DNA of 64,000 nucleotides from Rhodobacteraceae bacterium HLUCCA12 (GTDB lineage Bacteria; Pseudomonadota; Alphaproteobacteria; Rhodobacterales; Rhodobacteraceae), in contig LJSV01000009.1 in NCBI GenBank assembly GCA_001314715.1, forward strand, positions 1 to 64,000, written 5' to 3'. The notes beneath the pieces are model-generated. The model was given only the letters and a program-made list of their open reading frames with translations, had not been told where the DNA came from and searched no databases. Both the position numbers and the translations under genes were made by a program. Every line of letters starts with the position of its first letter. Position 1 is the stretch's first letter. This document shows, one piece after another, positions 57,906 to 64,000 of this stretch.

Positions 57906-59038
57906 GCGGTCTGATGGGAATCGCCGGTGCCTGGCAACGGATCGGCCTTGGCCTGGCCTTCCTGGTCGCGGTCGGTCTGGGGATCACGGGGGAAGCCGCC
58001 CAACCCTCTTTGGTGGTCATGATCAGCCTGTTGGCAGCGGTCCTGCTGTCGCTGCTGGTCGAAAATGCCGGGGCGCGCGGGCGTCCGCGCTGGCTTGTGG
58101 CGCTGGTGCTGCTGGCAATCTGGAACGCGCTCTTCATTGCCGCGATTGGGCTGGCCTTTCGTCAGACCGGCGCCGAGGGTGCGGCCTTCTGGGCGGCGGT
58201 GATCGCCGTCTGGCTGGGCGGCTGGATGCTGGTCGCGGTTCTGGCCGACATGCGGCTGCGCCGTGGTCTGGCCGGGCGGTTGCAGGCCCTGCTTGCCCCC
58301 GTGGTGTTTGGCCTGACGCTGATCTGGTTCTGGGAGGCGCTGGTGCGCGCGCTGGACGTGCCGCGTGTGATCCTGCCGACGCCATCGCGGATCGCCGCGC
58401 GGATCGGGGCCGAAACCGGCCTTCTGTGGACCGATTTCGTGCAGACCTTCGTCAAGGGCGCACTGTCGGGCTTTGCGATCGGGGTCGGCGCCGCGGTGGT
58501 GTTCGCGCTGGTCGTGGACCGCTTCGATTTCCTGCGCCGCGGGCTCTTGCCGGTGGGCAATTTCCTGGCGGCTCTGCCGATCATCGGAACCGCGCCGATC
58601 TTCGTGATGTGGTTCGGGTTCGACTGGCCGTCCAAGGCTGCGGTGGTGGTGGCGATGGTGTTCTTTCCCATGCTGGTCAACACCGTGCAGGGGCTGGCCT
58701 CGACCGAGGCGATGCAGCGCGACCTGATGCATACCTGGTCCGCGAACTGGGTGCAGACCCTTTTGTCGCTGCGGCTTCCGGCGGCGATGCCCTTCATTTT
58801 CAACGGGTTGAAAATCTCGGCAACACTGGCGCTTATCGGGGCAATCGTGGCCGAGTTCTTCGGCTCGCCGACGCGCGGCATGGGGTTTCGGATATCGACC
58901 GAGGTCGGGCGCTTGCAGCTTGATATGGTCTGGGCGGAAATTGCCGTAGCGGCGCTGGTCGGGTCGGCGTTCTACGGGCTTTGGGCTCTGCTCGAACGGC
59001 GGGTGACCTTCTGGCATCCGTCGCAGCGCGGCAGATAA
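57902..59038 (+). CDS. ABC transporter permease, second
   Basis: This 378-residue permease is larger than usual because an N-terminal region of about 130 residues carries three or four extra hydrophobic segments (GLAFLVAVGLGITG, LVVMISLLAAVLLSLLV, LVALVLLAIWNALFIAAIGLA). The core holds LAALPIIGTAPIFVMWFGFDW and the EAA loop MHTWSANWVQTLLSLRLPAAMPFIF. It is translationally coupled to the first permease. The extra helices could serve a regulatory or assembly role. Confidence 0.87.
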   Translation: MSGLMGIAGAWQRIGLGLAFLVAVGLGITGEAAQPSLVVMISLLAAVLLSLLVENAGARGRPRWLVALVLLAIWNALFIAAIGLAFRQTGAEGAAFWAAVIAVWLGGWMLVAVLADMRLRRGLAGRLQALLAPVVFGLTLIWFWEALVRALDVPRVILPTPSRIAARIGAETGLLWTDFVQTFVKGALSGFAIGVGAAVVFALVVDRFDFLRRGLLPVGNFLAALPIIGTAPIFVMWFGFDWPSKAAVVVAMVFFPMLVNTVQGLASTEAMQRDLMHTWSANWVQTLLSLRLPAAMPFIFNGLKISATLALIGAIVAEFFGSPTRGMGFRISTEVGRLQLDMVWAEIAVAALVGSAFYGLWALLERRVTFWHPSQRGR

Positions 59039-59093
59039 ACGCCGGCCACGGGCGCGACACAGCGCCAGGCCGGGCAACATGGAGGTGAACGAT

Positions 59094-60083
59094 ATGACGA
59101 CACTGAAACTGACCGCTCTGACGGCGGCATTCGCGCTGACCGCGGGATCGGCGCTGGCCGATGACGAGGTGACGCTGCAGTTAAAATGGGTGACGCAGGG
59201 CCAGTTCGCCGGCTATTACGTCGCGCTTGAAAACGGCTATTACGAGGAAGAGGAACTGGATGTCACCATTCGTCCCGGCGGCCCGGATATTGCACCGCCG
59301 CAGGTGATCGCGGGCGGCGGTGCCGATGTCATCGTCGAATGGATGCCCGCGGCATTGGCCGCACGCGAGCAGGGCCTGCCGCTGGTCAACATCGCCCAGC
59401 CCTTCGTGCGCTCGGGCATGATGCTGACCTGCCTGGCCGATACTGGCATCACCGGCCCCGAGGACTTTCCGGGCCGCACGCTGGGGGTCTGGTTCTTTGG
59501 CAACGAATATCCGTTCCTGAGCTGGATGAGCACGCTGGATATTCCCACCGAAGGCGGCGACGACGGGGTCGAGGTCTTGCGCCAGGGCTTCAACGTCGAT
59601 CCGCTGTTGCAGCGCCAGGCCGATTGCATCAGCACGATGACCTATAACGAATACTGGCAGGTCATCGACGCGGGTATTTCCGAGGATGAACTCGTAACCT
59701 TCAAATACGAGGATCAGGGCGTCGCCACGCTGGAAGACGGCCTCTATGTGCTGGAAGAAAACCTCGAAGATCCCGAGTTCGTGGACCGTATGGCGCGCTT
59801 CGTGCGGGCCTCGATGCGCGGCTGGGAATGGGCCGCCGAAAACCCCGAAGAGGCGGCGATGATCGTTCTCGACTATGACGAGACCGGCGCCCAGACCGAA
59901 CAGCACCAGATCCGCATGGTCCGCGAAGTGGGCCTTCTGACCGAGGGTTCGGACGGTACGCTGGACGTCGACGCGTATGAGCGCACGGTCGAAACGCTTC
60001 TGGGCGGCGGGTCGGACCCGGTGATCACCGAAGAGCCCGAGGGCGCATGGACCCACGAGGTCACCGACCGGGCCTTTGACTGA
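59094..60083 (+). CDS. ABC transporter substrate-binding protein, NMT1/THI5-like
   Basis: This 329-residue periplasmic protein has a signal peptide (LTALTAAFALTAGSALA). The mature start VTLQLKWVTQGQFAGYYVALENGYYEEE is the classic NMT1/THI5 pyrimidine-precursor-binding motif. PPQVIAGGGADVIVEWMPAALAARE and MTYNEYWQVIDAGI follow. GGAGG lies eight bases before the ATG at 59094. Members bind HMP or other pyrimidines, riboflavin precursors or similar, so a pyrimidine ligand fits the operon. A strong terminator follows. Confidence 0.9.
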   Translation: MTTLKLTALTAAFALTAGSALADDEVTLQLKWVTQGQFAGYYVALENGYYEEEELDVTIRPGGPDIAPPQVIAGGGADVIVEWMPAALAAREQGLPLVNIAQPFVRSGMMLTCLADTGITGPEDFPGRTLGVWFFGNEYPFLSWMSTLDIPTEGGDDGVEVLRQGFNVDPLLQRQADCISTMTYNEYWQVIDAGISEDELVTFKYEDQGVATLEDGLYVLEENLEDPEFVDRMARFVRASMRGWEWAAENPEEAAMIVLDYDETGAQTEQHQIRMVREVGLLTEGSDGTLDVDAYERTVETLLGGGSDPVITEEPEGAWTHEVTDRAFD

Positions 60084-60106
60084 CACCACGGTCGAAATGC
60101 CATATC

Positions 60107-60135
60107 AGAGAGGGGGCCCATGCCCCCTCTCTTTT
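60107..60135 (+). terminator. Terminator of the pyrimidine operon
   Basis: A perfect 11-base stem AGAGAGGGGGC / GCCCCCTCTCT with a CCAT loop is followed by TTTT at 60132-60135, 23 bases after the binding-protein stop. Confidence 0.9.
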
Positions 60136-60156
60136 CGTTGGGACGGTAAGGACGGT

Positions 60157-62241
60157 CTAGCGCCAGAGCCAGGCATGGCCGGCCAGCGCGCCTTGCAGTT
60201 TCGCCAAAAGACGCAGCCCCGGCCGCACTGATCCACCCTGGCCCGCCGCCAGCCGTTCGACCAGCAATTCGGGCGGGCAGGGGCGGTTCGTCAGCGGATC
60301 CAGATACCGCGGATAGGCGATCAGCGTGGCATGGACAAGTGCCGCCAGCCGCGACGCGCCTCCGTTCTGCGCGGTCTCGGGCAGGTGGTGACGACGCGCG
60401 GGCACCGGGGCCAGATCGGTCGTCAGGCCCCAGCCGGCATAAAAGGGCGTGCCCAGGCAGGTGACGGACTTGCCGCGCATCAGGGCCTCGAACCCCAGCC
60501 CGGATGTGAGTGTCCAGACCGCATCGACCAGCCCCAGCATGCTACCGGCATCCACGCCGTTGACAACCAGATCGGCGAAGGAGGACGCATCGGCCACCGC
60601 GCCGGGGCGCAGGCCGGCTTCGACATCGGGGTGGGGTTTGTAGACGATCACGGCGCCGGGATTCGCAATGCGCGTCTGTTCCAGCAGCGCCCGGTTTGTG
60701 CGCACCGTTCCGGCCCCCAGCCGGATCGAGGCGTCATCCTCGACCTGGCCGGGCACCAGGATGATCGGCGCCTCGGGACGGTCGCGTCGCAAGGCGTCGA
60801 TCTCAGCGGTCAGAGCCGTGGCGTCCTGGCCGATGTTGTATTTCGTCAGGCCCGCGCGCGTCACCGCCTCAACCAGCGAAAGGGCGCGCGCCGCGCCGCC
60901 CGGTGGCAGCGGGCCGGCGATCAGGCGTTCCAGCCGACTTTCGCGCGACGGATCGTAATAGATGCCCAGATCGTCCACCACCAGGCTTTGCGCCGGGGTC
61001 AGCGCTGCGCCAAGGCCGCGCGAGCGCAGGAAGCCGTCCTCGATGCGCAGGCCGGGAAAGGTGGTGGGCATGACGCTGGCCCAACCAATCAGCCCGCGTC
61101 CGCCGGCACGGGCCTTTACGGCGGCGCGGGCAGGATCGTTCACGAAGATCAGCGCCTTCTCGCGGCCGAACATGGCCTGCATTTGCCGTCGTTTCCACAG
61201 CCGGACGGCGCAGGCGACGTGGCCCTGCCGGTCCTGCCGAAACGCCGTCAGCCGTGCCTCCATCTGGTCGATGACCTGTTCCAGCTGGCAAAGGCAGTCG
61301 CGCAAGGGGTCATACCAATGCGGGTAAAGCAGCATCGCGCCGGCGAACAGTTGCGCGCGCGTCAGTTTGCGCCCGCGACGGGGCTGGGGGTTGCGATCGG
61401 CGGTCAAGCCCCACCCGGCATAGAACGGATGGCCAAAGACATGCGGGCGATGACCGGCCAGAATGGCCTCGAACCCCAGTTGCGACGACACGGTATAGAC
61501 CGCGATCGCGCCTTCCAGCAGCGCCCAGGGCGATACCGCCCCGGTTTCCAGTGACACCTGGTGATCGGCATGGTCCGGCCCGAAATGGCCCCGCCGCGCC
61601 CGGCCGGCGGTTTCGGGATGGGTCTTGATGATGATCCGTGCGCCCGGGTTCTCGGCGCGGGCGGCGAACAGCATGTCTTGAAAGGCCGAAGCCGGCAGCG
61701 CGCCATCGGGCGCGCCGTGACGCAACGAAGCATCGTCGCGCACCTGATCCACCACCAGCACATAGCCGGGTTCCGGAAGTGGGAACGCAAGGTCATGTGC
61801 ATTGTATTTTGACAGATGCAGATGGCACATCCGCGCGATGCACAGTTTTGCCCGCGCAATCAGCGGCGCCTCGTCGAATGCATGGCTGGCCAGCAGGGTT
61901 TCCAGATCGGACGGCCCGGACGGGTCGTAGTGCACCCCGCTTCGGTCGATCAGAAGGCCCATCGGCGGTTCACCGCCCAGGCGTCCGGGCCGGATCGAGC
62001 GCACGAAGGCATCCTCGATCCGCCAGAGCGCGGCACCGGTCCGGGCCGCTGCCCTCTCGGCGCGCCAGGCGCGCGGGCTGTGGCCCCAGGCCGCAACAGC
62101 ATCGTCGGCGCCCGGCCAGCCGATGCGCGGGCGGTGACCGGCAAGGTCCAGGATTCGGCGCACCGTGCGGGCCTGCGCCGATGGGCCCAGAAAACCGCCG
62201 CTGAACGCGATCAGGCGGTTTGGGACCGGGGGCGAAGGCAT
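60157..62241 (-). CDS. kpsC: Capsule polysaccharide Kdo transferase KpsC-like
   Basis: This 694-residue protein is built from two homologous halves, as in KpsC, which extends the beta-Kdo linker that joins capsule to lipid. Paired segments are RIEDAFVRSI and RIEDGFLRSR; GVHYDPSGPSDLE and GIYYDPSRESRLE; VVDQVRDDASLRHG and VPGQVEDDASIRLG; IIKTHPETAG and VYKPHPDVEAG; and GHPFYAGWGLTADR and GTPFYAGWGLTTDL. It is a cytoplasmic, membrane-associated glycosyltransferase. An alternative start at 62292 overlaps the upstream gene by 17 bases. The upstream export lipoprotein and KpsS-like gene complete a typical capsule locus. Confidence 0.88.
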   Translation of the reverse strand: MPSPPVPNRLIAFSGGFLGPSAQARTVRRILDLAGHRPRIGWPGADDAVAAWGHSPRAWRAERAAARTGAALWRIEDAFVRSIRPGRLGGEPPMGLLIDRSGVHYDPSGPSDLETLLASHAFDEAPLIARAKLCIARMCHLHLSKYNAHDLAFPLPEPGYVLVVDQVRDDASLRHGAPDGALPASAFQDMLFAARAENPGARIIIKTHPETAGRARRGHFGPDHADHQVSLETGAVSPWALLEGAIAVYTVSSQLGFEAILAGHRPHVFGHPFYAGWGLTADRNPQPRRGRKLTRAQLFAGAMLLYPHWYDPLRDCLCQLEQVIDQMEARLTAFRQDRQGHVACAVRLWKRRQMQAMFGREKALIFVNDPARAAVKARAGGRGLIGWASVMPTTFPGLRIEDGFLRSRGLGAALTPAQSLVVDDLGIYYDPSRESRLERLIAGPLPPGGAARALSLVEAVTRAGLTKYNIGQDATALTAEIDALRRDRPEAPIILVPGQVEDDASIRLGAGTVRTNRALLEQTRIANPGAVIVYKPHPDVEAGLRPGAVADASSFADLVVNGVDAGSMLGLVDAVWTLTSGLGFEALMRGKSVTCLGTPFYAGWGLTTDLAPVPARRHHLPETAQNGGASRLAALVHATLIAYPRYLDPLTNRPCPPELLVERLAAGQGGSVRPGLRLLAKLQGALAGHAWLWR

Positions 62242-62275
62242 CGGCGGGGCGGCCGGATGGTCGCGCCCGCCGCCG

Positions 62276-63415
62276 TCAATCCGTCGCGCCATCCGCGATC
62301 GATACGGCCGAGCCTGTCGCGCCCAACGTGCCCGAAAGGGTCGAGATCAGGCGGTTCCAGGTGACGGCCGAGGCCTCGGTCACATAGACAGTGTCGCCGT
62401 CGCGGATCTGGAAGTCGCGCGCCAGGAACATGCCGTTGGGCGCGGTGAGATCGAGGACATAGATGATGCGCTGATCGCCCGCCACGTCGTCTTGCCCCAG
62501 GACTTCACTGGCGATTTCGGCCGGTTCGTCGCGAAAGACGAATACCCCGGTCGGGTCCGCGCGGGTCGGGTCCAGGCCGCCGACCTGGGCCAGCGCCTCG
62601 ATCGCGGTGATCGTCGGCGTCTCGAACGGGATCAGCGATTGCGTGCCGGTCGCGCCCAGCACCGTGAAGCGGCGCGGATCCTGATCGACCAGGATGCGGT
62701 CGCCGCCGCGCATGGCGATGTCCAGTTCGGGATGGTTGAACAGATCCTCCAGCCAGACCCGGTCGGTGACCGACCCGCGCGAGACCGTGACCTGCGCGTT
62801 CGAGACCGGAATGCTGGTGCCGCCGGCCTGCGCCAGCATCGCCGTCAGGCGCCGCGTGTTGCGCTGGATCGGGTAGACGCCCTGCGCGCTGACCGCGCCC
62901 ACGACCGAAACACTGGCGCCGTCGCCCGACTCGCGGCTGACATAGACCTGCGGATCGGGGGTCTGTTCGTCAAGCTGGCGCGCGATGGTCGAGCGCAGAC
63001 CCTCGGGCGACTGGCCGGCCGCGCGGATCCGCCCGGCAAAGGGCACATAGATGTAGCCGTCGTCATCGACCTGCAATTCCTGCAACACCGCGCCACGGGT
63101 CTCGAAGTTCGTCATCAGGCCTTCGGGCACGTTTTCATAGACGGTGACGGCCACGGTATCGCCAACGCGGATCGTATCGCCGCCCAGCAGGGCTGCGTCT
63201 CGCAGCGCATCGGAAAAGCCCAGGGCGCTGGTGACATTGGCGGCGCGGTTGACCCGGTCGCCGACCGCCACCACGAAGGCATCGCCTTCGCGCATGACCG
63301 ATCCTGCGAAGATTTCATTTATGCTGGGGCCGGGGCGCGGAGCCGTGCAGGCGCCGACGCCGGCAACGAAAACGGCCAGCGCCAGCCAGCTGGCGCGGCT
63401 TGGGGATCTGACAGG
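62276..63415 (-). CDS. Capsule polysaccharide export lipoprotein (Wza/KpsD-like)
   Basis: This is an outer-membrane polysaccharide export (OPX) protein of 379 residues. The GTG start at 63415 has AAAGGAG eight bases upstream. The N-terminal VPVRSPSRASWLALAVFVAGVGAC is a lipoprotein signal with C23 as the lipidated residue. Then come a Poly_export domain (GDTIRVGDTVAVTVYENVPEG, YIYVPFAGRIRAAGQSPEGLRS) and SLBB-type beta-grasp repeats (VSVVGAVSAQGVYPI, FTVLGATGTQSLIPF). A longer TTG frame to 63463 would contain the -10 promoter element and is rejected. It forms the export channel for the KpsC/KpsS capsule. Confidence 0.88.
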   Translation of the reverse strand, partial: PVRSPSRASWLALAVFVAGVGACTAPRPGPSINEIFAGSVMREGDAFVVAVGDRVNRAANVTSALGFSDALRDAALLGGDTIRVGDTVAVTVYENVPEGLMTNFETRGAVLQELQVDDDGYIYVPFAGRIRAAGQSPEGLRSTIARQLDEQTPDPQVYVSRESGDGASVSVVGAVSAQGVYPIQRNTRRLTAMLAQAGGTSIPVSNAQVTVSRGSVTDRVWLEDLFNHPELDIAMRGGDRILVDQDPRRFTVLGATGTQSLIPFETPTITAIEALAQVGGLDPTRADPTGVFVFRDEPAEIASEVLGQDDVAGDQRIIYVLDLTAPNGMFLARDFQIRDGDTVYVTEASAVTWNRLISTLSGTLGATGSAVSIADGATD

Positions 63416-63462
63416 CACTGCTCGGGCTCCTTTATGGATTTCTGCCTCGGTATTTTTTCCCA

Positions 63463-63491
63463 ACTATAGCCAGAACATGCCGATTTTCCAA
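63463..63491 (-). promoter_or_regulatory. Sigma70-type promoter of the Wza/KpsD-like gene
   Basis: On the minus strand TTGGAA (63491-63486) and TATAGT (63468-63463) are 17 bases apart, with the GTG start 48 bases beyond the -10 element. This is one of the best hexamer matches in the window. Confidence 0.55.
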
Positions 63492-63510
63492 GCGTCTTGT
63501 CCTGGATGAC

Positions 63511-64000
63511 TTATCGCACAAGGCGTAACTGTTGCCTTGGTGCCGCTTTTCCCGACATCAGGGCGTCATAGGGGTCATCGGGTGTCAGCACCAGATCGAC
63601 CACCTGGCGCATCAACTGGCGCCGGCCGGCGGCCGAATAGAAACCGCCTGGCAGTTGCGAGGTTTCCAGCAGGAACCGCCGATAGTCGCGGTAGGCGCGG
63701 TTGTCCGGCCGGGTCGGCGCGTTGAAGAATTCGGCCAGCGGCTGGGTCGAGACGAATTCGGCCTTGTCATAGACGGCATCGCCGAACACCTTCAGCGGCA
63801 TGCCACGCCACAAGGCCTGTTGCGCAGCCGTGGAGTTGACCGTGACCGCCGATCGCGCGTGGTTCAACAGCCCCGCCAGCTTGCCACCGCGCACGAAATG
63901 GACACGCTCGCGGATACCGTGTTCGTCGGCCAGGCGCAGGAGGTCGCGCTTGATCTGGGTGCGCCCGTCCTCCAGGGGATGGGCCTTGAACACCAGGTGG
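63511..64000 (-). CDS. kpsS: KpsS-like capsule polysaccharide protein (5' part missing)
   Basis: The coding frame is open at the window edge; 163 codons and the stop are visible. The visible part contains KAHPLEDGRTQIK, then AVTVNSTAAQQALWRGMPLKVFG, AVYDKAEF, FFNAPTRPDNRAY and LLETSQLPGGFYSAAGRRQLM, all features of KpsS C-termini. KpsS adds the first Kdo of the capsule linker to lyso-phosphatidylglycerol. It lies 95 bases upstream of the export lipoprotein gene on the same strand. The start and total length cannot be determined. Confidence 0.85.
   Translation of the reverse strand, partial: HLVFKAHPLEDGRTQIKRDLLRLADEHGIRERVHFVRGGKLAGLLNHARSAVTVNSTAAQQALWRGMPLKVFGDAVYDKAEFVSTQPLAEFFNAPTRPDNRAYRDYRRFLLETSQLPGGFYSAAGRRQLMRQVVDLVLTPDDPYDALMSGKAAPRQQLRLVR

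Overview
The window is high-GC chromosomal DNA. Gene content and protein style point to an alphaproteobacterium of the Rhodobacteraceae (roseobacter-like): CobS/CobT aerobic cobaltochelatase subunits, a short Fur/Mur-type regulator, a carnitine-to-betaine gene set, RutR/PydR-type pyrimidine catabolism, KpsC/KpsS capsule genes and very GC-rich intergenic hairpins. This assignment is an inference from content. No rRNA, tRNA, CRISPR, phage or insertion sequence was seen. Most long overlapping antisense ORFs are shadows caused by GC-rich codon usage.

Layout. 0-5.7 kb (minus): the 5' tip of an unknown gene, a frameshifted membrane-protein gene, a class IV aminotransferase, truB, xerD, a large exported protein of unknown function and a 55-residue membrane protein. 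5.8-12.8 kb: aroK-aroB, two EamA exporters, a Fur-family regulator, cfa and eno. 13-16.7 kb: preT-preA (first step of reductive pyrimidine breakdown) and a convergent nucleoside hydrolase. 16.8-24.7 kb (minus): a Ca/Na exchanger, a small membrane protein, glpR-glpD with a probable GlpR operator, pgm and an aminopeptidase P. 24.8-30.3 kb: a fasciclin lipoprotein, cobT, an FMN reductase, a small exported protein, a racemase-like protein lacking both catalytic cysteines, and cobS.

30.6-34.7 kb: a potFGHI-type polyamine ABC operon with an internal terminator after the binding protein, then a convergent Lrp regulator. 35.3-40.8 kb: a DUF934-like protein and fpr, a very acidic membrane-anchored protein, infC with a probable AUA start codon, two c-type cytochromes and a LPS-kinase-like protein. 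40.8-48.6 kb: a carnitine / gamma-butyrobetaine cluster (hydratase, NDP-forming CoA ligase, acyl-CoA dehydrogenase, L-carnitine dehydrogenase-thioesterase fusion, BKACE) with a divergent GlxA/CdhR-type regulator. 48.7-51.2 kb: tyrS and anmK.

51.2-60.1 kb: two RutR-like TetR genes divergent from a pyrimidine operon (beta-ureidopropionase, small exported protein, dihydropyrimidinase, four-gene NMT1/THI5-type ABC transporter). A RutR-like operator lies between them, and a weaker match lies upstream of preT-preA 39 kb away, so the two halves of the pathway may form one regulon. 60.1-64 kb (minus): capsule export genes kpsC, a Wza/KpsD-like lipoprotein and a truncated kpsS.

A structured repeat (conserved TTCAT...GGGG head plus GC-rich hairpins) occurs four times: near 19.1 kb, twice as a facing pair at 43.7-43.95 kb inside the carnitine cluster, and at 56.9 kb inside the pyrimidine transporter operon.
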